DNA of 8,238 nucleotides from Candidatus Mediterraneibacter colneyensis (GTDB lineage Bacteria > Bacillota > Clostridia > Lachnospirales > Lachnospiraceae): the NCBI GenBank assembly GCA_019114745.1, contig DXEY01000151.1, forward strand, positions 1-8,238. The letters run 5' to 3'. Below are positions 1 to 6,442 of the stretch, piece by piece (within the stretch, counting starts at the first letter, position 1; the number at the start of each line of letters is the position of its first letter). The notes beneath the pieces were generated by a model. The model saw nothing but the letters and a program-made list of their open reading frames with translations. It made no database searches and was not told where the DNA came from. The translations under genes were made by a program, and so were the position numbers.

Positions 1-6
1 GTTTTG

Positions 7-33
7 TTAGCACTCATTTCTTACGAGTGCTAA
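7..33 (-). promoter_or_regulatory. CIRCE operator (HrcA binding site) of a groES-type operon
   Basis: The sequence is TTAGCACTC, nine spacer bases, then GAGTGCTAA, an exact match to the CIRCE consensus. CIRCE is bound by the heat-shock repressor HrcA in front of groESL and hrcA-grpE-dnaK operons. The element is symmetric, so its direction comes from the context. A sigma-A promoter pointing left lies at 47-75, and no gene starts to the right on the plus strand. The controlled operon should therefore begin just beyond position 1 on the minus strand. The operator starts about 14 bases downstream of the -10 box, so it covers the expected start-site and leader region, where HrcA blocks transcription. 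The identity of the controlled gene (groES most likely) is inferred. Confidence 0.95.
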
Positions 34-46
34 ACCTCATGAATAT

Positions 47-75
47 AAAATAGCACTATGATTTCGTTTTGTCAA
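47..75 (-). promoter_or_regulatory. Sigma-A promoter of the CIRCE-controlled operon
   Basis: Read on the minus strand, a perfect -35 box TTGACA (75-70) is followed by a 17-base spacer and TATTTT (52-47). The extended -10 dinucleotide TG sits one base before the -10, giving TGCTATTTT. The predicted start is near 39-40, just before the CIRCE element. This is the usual arrangement of a vegetative heat-shock promoter that is strong by default and held down by HrcA. Confidence 0.8.
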
Positions 76-132
76 CATAGTTTACAAGGTTTTTATAAAA
101 TTAGTAACAGTTCAGCACGCGCCATTCGTAAA

Positions 133-183
133 ACCGCAAATCACCGGAAGTGCCAAAAGGCACATTCCGGGATTGTAAGCGGT
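133..183. other. Long imperfect hairpin, first of two in tandem, unknown function
   Basis: The core stem is 144-154 paired with 159-170: eleven base pairs with a single bulged base at 164, closed by an AAAA loop. Further out, 139-142 pairs with 171-174 (AATC/GATT) and 133-137 pairs with 179-183 (ACCGC/GCGGT), making a long imperfect stem. It lies between the terminator of the codY-side operon and the leftward heat-shock promoter. It is not followed by a T-run on either strand, so it is not an ordinary terminator. It could be a palindromic intergenic repeat, a small structured RNA, or a barrier between two transcription units. The fold is visible; the role is not. Confidence 0.6.
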
Positions 184-184
184 C

Positions 185-215
185 GCCAAGGTCTCGGGCA
201 AGCCCGGACTTTGGC
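185..215. other. Strong GC-rich hairpin, second of two in tandem, unknown function
   Basis: 185-199 pairs with 202-215 as a stem of about 14 base pairs with one bulge (T194) and a very short loop. The pair 190/210 is G-U if the plus strand is transcribed but C-A if the minus strand is, a slight hint that plus-strand RNA folds better. The stem starts one base after the preceding hairpin ends and lies just downstream of the intrinsic terminator on the minus strand. No promoter for a dedicated transcript was found with confidence. Confidence 0.55.
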
Positions 216-228
216 TCGTCGCCATCGC

Positions 229-266
229 AAAAAAGACAAAGCGCACGTTATCACGCACGCTTTGTC
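229..266 (-). terminator. Intrinsic terminator of the codY / small-gene operon
   Basis: On the minus strand, 266-254 pairs with 247-235 as a 13-base-pair stem starting GACAAAGCG. Two of the pairs are G-U wobbles, the loop has six bases (TGATAA), and six T's (234-229) follow directly. This is a textbook rho-independent terminator. The upstream arm is inside the coding region of the small gene and the TGA stop codon (253-251) lies in the loop, so the end of translation and the end of transcription coincide. Confidence 0.9.
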
Positions 267-577
267 ATCTTCCTTCCCTCATATACATTATAAAATCCAT
301 TTTCTATCTTGAATTTTAAAAGATTTTTATCCTCCTGGCGGTAACGCTCTTTCACAACGCCGGTACAGTAGAGCAGCTCCGTCCTCGTAGATATATAACA
401 TCTGTACTTTGCATCCAGGGATACCGATTCCAGCTTATCTTCCTTCAGCTCCAGATAGATAAAATCTTCTTCGGGATCATATTTCTGCACCCGGCACTGC
501 CGGTTTGCATCGTCAAAAATGCCGTCCGCAGAAATGATCTTCTCCATCCTCAGATCAACAGGATTGCCCTCGTACAT
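251..577 (-). CDS. Small conserved-looking hypothetical protein downstream of codY
   Basis: The protein has 108 residues and I do not recognise its family with confidence. The ATG at 577 is preceded nine bases upstream by AGGAGG. The gene begins 17 bases after the codY stop codon and has no promoter of its own that I can see, so it is probably co-transcribed with codY. There is no signal peptide or membrane segment. The sequence is rich in charged residues and alternates like a beta-rich fold, with the stretch LLYCTGVVKERY at residues 68-79 and cysteines at 28, 60 and 71. That stretch loosely recalls the N-terminal barrel of YcgR/PilZ-type proteins, but there is no PilZ c-di-GMP binding motif and this is only a guess. 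Its last five codons form one arm of the operon terminator. The ribosome binding site, operon position and terminator support a real gene; a later start at residue 11 is possible but has a poorly placed binding site. Confidence 0.85.
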   Translation of the reverse strand: MYEGNPVDLRMEKIISADGIFDDANRQCRVQKYDPEEDFIYLELKEDKLESVSLDAKYRCYISTRTELLYCTGVVKERYRQEDKNLLKFKIENGFYNVYEGRKMTKRA

Positions 578-594
578 CCTTCCATACCTCCTGA

Positions 595-1374
595 CTACAT
601 CCGCTCTTTTTTGATCTTATCCAGCTCAGTAAATACATAATCGTTCAGGACTTTGATATATGTTCCCTTCATGCCGGAAGAACGGGATTCAATGACCCCC
701 GCACTTTCAAATTTCCGAAGCGCGTTTACGATCACTGAGCGGGTGATGCCGACGCGGTCTGCCACCTTGCTCGCCACAAGGATCCCTTCCGTGCCGCCGA
801 GCTCGTCAAAGATATGGATGATCGCCTCAAGTTCTGAGAAAGACAGGGTGCTGATCGCGGACTGCACGATATGCTCTTTTCTCGTCTCCTCCGCGCTCTC
901 CTCATTCACTGACCGGAGCATCTCAAGCCCTACCACGGCTGTTCCGTACTCGCTGAGAATAATGTCGTCGATCGAATACATGGAATCCTGCTTATAGATA
1001 AACAGCGTCCCCAGGCGCTCTCCCGCGATGTCGATCGGAGTAATGATCGCTTCACAGCCCTGGACAGCCTCAGGCGAAAACCCAAGCGTCTCAAGGTTTA
1101 CATTTTCCTTTGTAGAAAGAATACTGAGAAGGCGCTCATTGAGCATCGGATCGATATGGGAGCCTACAGCTTCAGTGATCAGTTCGTGGATCTCCCGGAC
1201 ATCCGGGCATTTGCTCACCCCCAGGATCTTTCCTTTCCGGCTGACTACAAGGACATTGGAATCCAGGATTTCTGTAAGGACGGCACAGATATCATTAAAT
1301 ACCACCTTACTCGAATTATTGTTATGCAATAATTTGTTGATTTTTCTCGTTTTGTCTAGTAATTGTACACTCAT
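595..1374 (-). CDS. codY: GTP-sensing global transcriptional repressor CodY
   Basis: CodY is a cytoplasmic dimeric repressor that, when loaded with GTP and branched-chain amino acids, shuts off stationary-phase, amino-acid and virulence-type genes. The product has 259 residues, the same length as the Bacillus subtilis protein. Residues 1-155 form the ligand-binding GAF domain and linker helix. Residues 165-259 form the winged helix-turn-helix, with the hallmark recognition region ASKVADRVGITRSVIVNALR at 201-220 and GMKGTYIKVLN at 234-244. I chose the ATG at 1374 because GGAGG lies five bases upstream and the protein then begins MSVQLLDKTRKIN, as in the family. A frame extension to 1458 would run into the promoter. 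The gene follows topA after a 116-base gap that contains its own promoter and an apparent CodY box, suggesting autoregulation. A small gene follows 17 bases downstream. Confidence 0.98.
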   Translation of the reverse strand: MSVQLLDKTRKINKLLHNNNSSKVVFNDICAVLTEILDSNVLVVSRKGKILGVSKCPDVREIHELITEAVGSHIDPMLNERLLSILSTKENVNLETLGFSPEAVQGCEAIITPIDIAGERLGTLFIYKQDSMYSIDDIILSEYGTAVVGLEMLRSVNEESAEETRKEHIVQSAISTLSFSELEAIIHIFDELGGTEGILVASKVADRVGITRSVIVNALRKFESAGVIESRSSGMKGTYIKVLNDYVFTELDKIKKERM

Positions 1375-1449
1375 TATATCCTCCGCATATCTTTTGCACG
1401 CCGCAATTGTATACACAAATTGCCTCAAATTAATAGATAGAAATATGTT

Positions 1450-1478
1450 ATCATACAATTTTCAGAATAGCAATACAA
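1450..1478 (-). promoter_or_regulatory. codY promoter, sigma-A type
   Basis: On the minus strand, TTGTAT (1478-1473) and TATGAT (1455-1450) are separated by exactly 17 bases. They match the sigma-A -35 at four of six positions and the -10 at five of six. The predicted start is near 1443, giving a leader of about 70 bases. The -35 begins 12 bases after the topA stop codon and I see no terminator between topA and codY, so read-through from topA probably adds to codY expression. The CodY box in the spacer makes this promoter more credible. Confidence 0.65.
1457..1471 (-). promoter_or_regulatory. CodY box inside the codY promoter
   Basis: On the minus strand the 15 bases GCTATTCTGAAAATT match the CodY consensus AATTTTCWGAAAATT at 12 of 15 positions, with a complete core and right half. 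The site occupies almost the whole 17-base spacer between the -35 and -10 boxes, where a bound repressor would exclude RNA polymerase. CodY represses its own gene in several Firmicutes, so negative autoregulation is the natural reading. Binding itself is inferred. Confidence 0.65.
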
Positions 1479-1490
1479 TTTGTCTAATCT

Positions 1491-3569
1491 TTACTCTTTC
1501 TTTTTATCCAGGGCTGTCACATACCCGCACTTTTCATCTGCGCAGACAAGCTTATTGCCTTTCTCCAGCATGTATCCTCCGCATTCCGGACATTTTTCAG
1601 TCGACGGCTTCTGCCATGACATAAACTCGCACTCCGGATTATTTTCACACCCGTAATACTTTCTGCCTTTCTTTGTTTTTCTGATCACGATATCCTTGCC
1701 GCAGACCGGGCACGGAACGCCGATTTTTTCCAGATATGGCTTCGTATTGCGGCACTCCGGGAAGCCAGGACATGCAAGGAATTTTCCATGGGGCCCGTAT
1801 TTGACAACCATGTTTCTGCCGCACGCTTCGCAGATAACATCTGTAACCTCATCCTCGATCTTTACGCTCTCTAATTCTTTCTCTGCTTTCCTGACCGCCT
1901 CGTCAAGATCCGGATAGAAATTGCGGATAATCTCCTTCCACTCCACTTTTCCTTCCTCGACCATGTCAAGGAGCCCTTCCATATTGGCAGTAAAGTTTAC
2001 ATCCACAATACTCGGGAAGGACTGTTTCATCATATGGTTGACAACCTCCCCGATCTCCGTCAGGTACAGGTTCTTCGCCTCTTTTGTCACATATCGGCGT
2101 CCGAGGATAATGGAAATTGTAGGCGCGTAGGTACTCGGGCGCCCGATTCCGAGCTCTTCAAGCGCCTTTACAAGGCTTGCCTCTGTATAATGCGCCGGCG
2201 GCTGTGTAAAATGCTGCTTCGGTTCCAGTTCTTCCTTTGTCAGAACAGAATCCATGCTCAGTCCTCCCACGAGCACATTACTCTCTTCTTTTTCTTCATC
2301 CGCCTCAACATAGACGGAACGGAAGCCGTCGAACAACAGCTTGGATGCGGAAACCGTAAAGCAGTATTCGCCTGCCCCGATCTTTACCGAAGTCGCTTCA
2401 TATCTCGCCGGGGTCATCCTGCTTGCGGCAAATCGTTTCCAGATGAGCTGATACAGCCTGAACTGGTCTCTTGTCAGAGAATCTTTGATCGACGCCGGAG
2501 TCCGGGTGATATCAGTCGGACGGATCGCCTCATGTGCATCCTGTATCTTCTTACCGCTGTCTGGCGCAGCCTTTCTGGCGGCGGCGTATTCTTTGCCGTA
2601 AGCAGAAGAAATGTATTCTCTTGCCGCTGCGTCCGCCTCATCTGCGATCCTCGTAGAATCCGTACGCAGATAGGTGATCACACCGACCGTGCCGTTTCCT
2701 TTAATATCGATTCCCTCGTAAAGCTGCTGGGCGATCCGCATAGTTTTCTGCGTACCGAAATTCAGCGCTTTCGCAGCCTCCTGCTGCAGGGTACTGGTCG
2801 TAAATGGCAGCGGAGCTTTCCGGATCCGCTCTGTCGTTTTAATATCTGTGATCTGAAACTGAGCGTCCTGGATCTTTCCGACGATGCCGTTCAGCTCTTC
2901 TTCTGAATGGATCGTAATCTTTTTCTTATCTGTCCCGTAGAACTTCGCTACAAGGGGACGCTTCTCTCCTTTGATCTTCAGGACAGCGTCCAGCGTCCAG
3001 TATTCTTCCGGAATGAACGCGTTGATCTCTTCCTCCCGGTCAGCCACCAGCCTCAGTGCAACCGACTGGACACGCCCGGCGCTCAGGCCCCGTTTCACCT
3101 TTGCCCAGAGAAGCGGGCTGATCAGGTATCCGACCATACGGTCAAGCACACGCCTTGCCTGCTGCGCGTCCACCAGGTTCATATCAATATCCCGCGGCGC
3201 CTTCAGCGAAGCTTTCACCGCATTTTTTGTGATCTCATTAAATGTAATACGCCGCATCTTTTTCTCATCCAGCTTCAGCGCTGCAGCGAGATGCCAGGAA
3301 ATCGCTTCTCCTTCGCGGTCAGGGTCGGTCGCGAGATATACTTTATCGGATTTTTTCGCTTCTTTTCTGAGGCTTGCCAGTATATCCCCTTTCCCTCGTA
3401 TCGTGATATATTTCGGCTCGTAGTCATGTTCGATATCTATCCCCAGCGAGCTTTTCGGAAGATCTCTCACATGCCCCTGGGACGCCGCCACGGTATAGCT
3501 GCTCCCCAAAAACTTTTTGATCGTCTTCACTTTCGCTGGTGACTCTACGATAACAAGATAATGCGCCAT
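1491..3569 (-). CDS. topA: DNA topoisomerase I (type IA)
   Basis: The enzyme relaxes negative supercoils in the nucleoid by cutting one strand through a 5'-phosphotyrosine link, using Mg2+. The product has 692 residues, normal for Firmicutes TopA. Residues 1-115 are the TOPRIM domain, with the catalytic Glu in VESPAK (residue 9) and the acidic triad DPDREGE at 82-88. The topoisomerase core follows, with active-site Tyr300 in GVITYLRTDS, and the family motif EELGIGRPSTYAPT at 471-484. The C-terminus carries three complete four-cysteine zinc ribbons: Cys 580/583/600/606, 620/623/641/647 and 660/663/676/681. The start is preceded by GGAGG about ten bases upstream. The gene lies 55 bases after dprA in the same direction with no terminator between, so it is probably the third gene of a comM-dprA-topA operon. 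It is intact, with no odd features. Confidence 0.98.
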   Translation of the reverse strand: MAHYLVIVESPAKVKTIKKFLGSSYTVAASQGHVRDLPKSSLGIDIEHDYEPKYITIRGKGDILASLRKEAKKSDKVYLATDPDREGEAISWHLAAALKLDEKKMRRITFNEITKNAVKASLKAPRDIDMNLVDAQQARRVLDRMVGYLISPLLWAKVKRGLSAGRVQSVALRLVADREEEINAFIPEEYWTLDAVLKIKGEKRPLVAKFYGTDKKKITIHSEEELNGIVGKIQDAQFQITDIKTTERIRKAPLPFTTSTLQQEAAKALNFGTQKTMRIAQQLYEGIDIKGNGTVGVITYLRTDSTRIADEADAAAREYISSAYGKEYAAARKAAPDSGKKIQDAHEAIRPTDITRTPASIKDSLTRDQFRLYQLIWKRFAASRMTPARYEATSVKIGAGEYCFTVSASKLLFDGFRSVYVEADEEKEESNVLVGGLSMDSVLTKEELEPKQHFTQPPAHYTEASLVKALEELGIGRPSTYAPTISIILGRRYVTKEAKNLYLTEIGEVVNHMMKQSFPSIVDVNFTANMEGLLDMVEEGKVEWKEIIRNFYPDLDEAVRKAEKELESVKIEDEVTDVICEACGRNMVVKYGPHGKFLACPGFPECRNTKPYLEKIGVPCPVCGKDIVIRKTKKGRKYYGCENNPECEFMSWQKPSTEKCPECGGYMLEKGNKLVCADEKCGYVTALDKKKE

Positions 3570-3624
3570 AACAACAATTCCTCCATATGTCCCGGTTTAT
3601 GTCTTCAATGATCTGATTCCCGCG

Positions 3625-4716
3625 TCAACGGGATATCACATAATAATTCTTTGATATTTCCCGAATGTATCCCTGCAGTTCCAGGGATACGAGCAGTTCC
3701 ATGACCTCCCGGACACAAAGCTTCGTCTCCCGGACGATCTGATCTGCATTTTTCGGATTCAAACCGAGACAACTATACACCAATTTTTCTGCACTTTCAA
3801 GCATTTTTTGATTTTTGACTTTCTTTTCCCCATCCCGGGCAAAACCCTCTGACTTTATTCCCCACTCCTCAAGAAGTTCTTCCGGGGACAGCAGCAGTCC
3901 CGCCCCCTGCCGGATCAGTCGGTTGCACCCGTCGCTCAAGCTGCTGTTCACCGGTCCCGGAAGGGCATATACATCCCGTCCCTGTTCCAGCGCCATATCC
4001 ACCGTGATCAGAGAACCGCTTTTTCTCCCCGCCTCCATCACAAGCACCACATCAGACAGACCGCTGATGATCCTGTTTCTCGCCGGAAAATGGTGCCGGA
4101 GGGGTGCCGTCCCGGGAGGCTGCTCTGACAGGATTCCGCCTCCCTGTTCCAGAATATCGACATACAGTCCGATGTGTTCTCTCGGATAGCAGACGTCTGC
4201 CCCGCTTCCCAGCACTGCGTAAGTCCTGCCGCCTGCCATCAGAGCGCCTCTGTGACCCATACCATCGATCCCCCTCGCCATCCCGCTGATGATCTCCACT
4301 CCGCATCCGGCGAGCGCCTTCGCAAAATCGACCGCATACTTTTCCCCGTATGGCGTGCACCGTCTCGCCCCTATGACCGCCACCTTCTTCGCACGTGCAT
4401 CCGGCAGATTTCCCTTCACATACAGGGCATACGGATAATCCGGGATCTCCTTCAGCCGCGCCGGATAATCCGGAGAAAAATACGGGATGAAACGGATCCC
4501 TTTCTCACACATTGCCTGATAGTCCGATGAAACACTTCCGGATCTCTTTGCCTGGATTATCTTATTTCGCTCCTGCTCATTCAGGAACTCAAATTTCTGC
4601 AATTGCGTTTCTTCTATATAATAGATTGCCTCTGCTGTTTTCATACATTCCTTCAGAAATATTTTTTTCTGGACAGAAATCCCCTGTATGCATGCCAGCC
4701 AGTATTCGTATTCCAT
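3625..4716 (-). CDS. dprA: DNA processing protein DprA (Smf)
   Basis: DprA binds single-stranded DNA entering the cell during natural transformation and loads RecA onto it in the cytoplasm. The product has 363 residues. The N-terminal helical part is followed by the Rossmann-like DprA core, from KVAVIGARRCTPYG at 111-124. The core contains SGMARGIDGMGHRGAL (144-159), PREH (178-181), FPARNRIISGLSDVV (210-224) and SGSLITVDMALEQGR (233-247). A C-terminal winged-helix region (about 305-363) is present. I chose the ATG at 4716 because GGAGG lies seven to ten bases upstream. That ribosome binding site is formed by the last codons and stop of comM, only four bases before, so translation of the two genes is probably coupled. 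A frame extension to 4743 would overlap comM and lacks support. Presence of dprA alone does not prove competence, since many non-competent bacteria carry it. Confidence 0.97.
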   Translation of the reverse strand: MEYEYWLACIQGISVQKKIFLKECMKTAEAIYYIEETQLQKFEFLNEQERNKIIQAKRSGSVSSDYQAMCEKGIRFIPYFSPDYPARLKEIPDYPYALYVKGNLPDARAKKVAVIGARRCTPYGEKYAVDFAKALAGCGVEIISGMARGIDGMGHRGALMAGGRTYAVLGSGADVCYPREHIGLYVDILEQGGGILSEQPPGTAPLRHHFPARNRIISGLSDVVLVMEAGRKSGSLITVDMALEQGRDVYALPGPVNSSLSDGCNRLIRQGAGLLLSPEELLEEWGIKSEGFARDGEKKVKNQKMLESAEKLVYSCLGLNPKNADQIVRETKLCVREVMELLVSLELQGYIREISKNYYVISR

Positions 4717-4720
4717 TTTT

Positions 4721-6307
4721 CTACCTCCTCCAGTACTTCTCATCGACCATCCGGTAACTGAGCGCCTCTTTTAAATGATCCGTCCCTATGTTTTCTTCGC
4801 CCTCCAGATCTGCGATCGTCCGCGCCGTCTTTATGATCCTGTGATATCCCCGCGCAGTCAGTCCCATGACAGAATACGCCTGTTCCATCAGCCGCTCTCC
4901 CTGACCGTCCAGCCTGCACCAGCGCTTCAGGTCTTTCGCCCGCAGCATGGCATTGTTCTGAATATCAGTCCCCCGGTATCTGTCCGCCTGGATCTTCCGC
5001 ACCTTTGTGATCCGCTTTCTGATCTCTGCGGAGCACTCCTCCGGGGTGCCGGATCCGGTCAGGCTCCGGTAGTCCACCCGGGGCGCCTCAGCACACAGAT
5101 CGATCCGGTCAAGAAATGGACGGCTGATCTTTCCGAGATACATCCGGATCTGAAGAGGCGTACATGTACACTTCTCCAGATCCGGGTAACATCCGCAGGG
5201 GCAGGGATTCATGGCTGCCACCAGCATGAAATTTGCCGGAAATCTGTAATTTCCATACGTCCTGGAAATCTGCACGCACCTCTCTTCCAGCGGCTGGCGC
5301 AGCACTTCCAGCACATTTTTCCTAAATTCGGGAAGCTCATCAAGAAAGAGCACACCGCCGTGCGCCAGACTGATCTCCCCGGGCCGGGGTACGGCTCCGC
5401 CTCCGGTCAGGGCAGCGCGCGTTGCCGTATGGTGCACCTCGCGGAAAGGCCGTTTTCTGATCAGAGGGCGTTCCTCATTGACCAGTCCCAGCACACTGTA
5501 TATTTTCGTGATCTCCATGCTTTCTTTCTCATCCAGAGGAGGCAGGATCCCGGCAATGCACCGGGCTGCCATGGACTTTCCGCTCCCGGGCGGCCCGATC
5601 ATCAGCATATTATGGCCTCCCGCAACAGCGATCTCCGCAGCGCGCCTGACATGTTCCTGACCGCGCAGTTCCGAAAAATCAGGGAGGTCCGCTTCTTCTG
5701 CCCCGCTATTTTCTCCCGGGAGATCTTCGGGGTTTTTCTGCTCCCCGGAGCCTTTCTGTCCCTGCCGCCTGCCCTCCGTTTTCCCGGTGCAGGCTCTGCC
5801 CTGCAGGGCTTCTGCCGCTTCCCGCAGCGTCTTCACGCCGATCACTGTCATCTCTTTTACAAGGGCGCCTTCCGACACATTCTCCCCCGGAATGATACAG
5901 CGGGTGATTCCCTGCTTTGCCGCTTCCATCACAATAGGAAGGATCCCGGGAACCTTTTTCACATGTCCGCTCAGGCTGAGTTCGCCGACCACGAGACATT
6001 CTTTCATGCTCCCGGGCGGAATCTGCCCCAGCGAGACCAGGATCGCCACGGCGATCGGAAGATCAAAAGATGCCCCTCTCTTTCTGAGCGCCGCAGGCGA
6101 CAGATTAATGACTGTACGTTTCGCCGGATATTCATATCCCGAATTTTTAATCGCTGTCCTCACCCGTTCTCCCGCCTCCCTGACCTCGGAGGAGAGATAT
6201 CCCACCATATGAAAAACAGGCAGTCCATTGGACACGTCCGCCTCCACATGGATCAGTTCCGCCTGCAGCCCCTCGATCACTGCAGATAAAATTGTACTAA
6301 AACTCAT
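4721..6307 (-). CDS. comM: YifB/ComM family Mg-chelatase-like AAA+ ATPase
   Basis: ComM is a hexameric AAA+ helicase that promotes branch migration during integration of transforming DNA; in Firmicutes the family is often called YifB. The product has 528 residues, a little longer than the roughly 500 typical. Residues 1-170 form the N-terminal Lon-protease-like domain, including LPVFHMVGY and RTVINLSPAALRKRG. Residues about 210-400 are the ATPase, with Walker A GPPGSGKS (238-245), Walker B VLFLDELPEF (319-328) and a cysteine cluster NPCPCGCYPDLEKCTC (367-382) typical of the family. The helical lid follows to the end, with YSVMGLTARGYHRIIKTART at 478-497. Residues about 171-208 are a polar, low-complexity linker that accounts for the extra length. 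The ATG at 6307 has AAAGGAG four bases upstream and gives the family N-terminus MSFSTILSAVIEG. A longer frame to 6454 would run through the promoter and leader. It is the first gene of the leftward operon. Confidence 0.96.
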   Translation of the reverse strand: MSFSTILSAVIEGLQAELIHVEADVSNGLPVFHMVGYLSSEVREAGERVRTAIKNSGYEYPAKRTVINLSPAALRKRGASFDLPIAVAILVSLGQIPPGSMKECLVVGELSLSGHVKKVPGILPIVMEAAKQGITRCIIPGENVSEGALVKEMTVIGVKTLREAAEALQGRACTGKTEGRRQGQKGSGEQKNPEDLPGENSGAEEADLPDFSELRGQEHVRRAAEIAVAGGHNMLMIGPPGSGKSMAARCIAGILPPLDEKESMEITKIYSVLGLVNEERPLIRKRPFREVHHTATRAALTGGGAVPRPGEISLAHGGVLFLDELPEFRKNVLEVLRQPLEERCVQISRTYGNYRFPANFMLVAAMNPCPCGCYPDLEKCTCTPLQIRMYLGKISRPFLDRIDLCAEAPRVDYRSLTGSGTPEECSAEIRKRITKVRKIQADRYRGTDIQNNAMLRAKDLKRWCRLDGQGERLMEQAYSVMGLTARGYHRIIKTARTIADLEGEENIGTDHLKEALSYRMVDEKYWRR

Positions 6308-6370
6308 TCCGCTCCTTTCTACTGAGAGTTCCGTATAGCAAAAACACCACGATTGAAAAGCTGAAATTCC

Positions 6371-6430
6371 GGCCGATCCGGCCAGATTCCCCGCACACGG
6401 GGACAGATTACCGAAAAATGAATCTTTCGG
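6371..6430 (-). other. Hairpins in the comM leader
   Basis: The leader of about 130 bases between the predicted start near 6436 and the comM ATG holds three small perfect stems: 6411-6416 with 6425-6430 (CCGAAA/TTTCGG), 6388-6393 with 6398-6403 (TCCCCG/CGGGGA, four-base loop), and 6371-6375 with 6379-6383 (GGCCG/CGGCC, three-base loop). A direct repeat CAGATT (plus-strand reading, 6383-6388 and 6404-6409) flanks the middle stem. None is followed by a convincing T-run. I do not match this to a known riboswitch; it may stabilise the message or be incidental. Confidence 0.35.
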
Positions 6431-6442
6431 GAATGTATGTCC

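Noticed and set aside
69..99. Possible plus-strand promoter TTGTCA...TATAAA toward the tandem hairpins
   Set aside because: The spacer is 19 bases and the -35 overlaps the better minus-strand TTGACA. It is too weak to call a small-RNA promoter.
58..312. 84-codon plus-strand frame through the left intergenic region
   Set aside because: It crosses the tandem hairpins and the operon terminator, overlaps the small gene and has no ribosome binding site. Composition is not protein-like.
1375..1458. Longer N-terminus for CodY starting at 1458
   Set aside because: That start lies within the CodY box and next to the -10 box. The ATG at 1374 has a good ribosome binding site and gives the family N-terminus and length.
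2034..3542. Long plus-strand frames opposite topA
   Set aside because: They lie entirely antisense to topA, have no domain-like pattern and lack credible ribosome binding sites.
3618..3633. Five-base-pair hairpin overlapping the dprA stop codon
   Set aside because: TCCCG/CGGGA with a six-base loop is short and has no T-run, so it is not a terminator. dprA and topA are probably co-transcribed.
4775..6289. Open frame of 504 codons on the plus strand opposite comM
   Set aside because: It is fully antisense to a well-conserved AAA+ gene, is rich in Arg, Pro and His, and shows no recognisable motif. Its openness follows from the codon use of comM.
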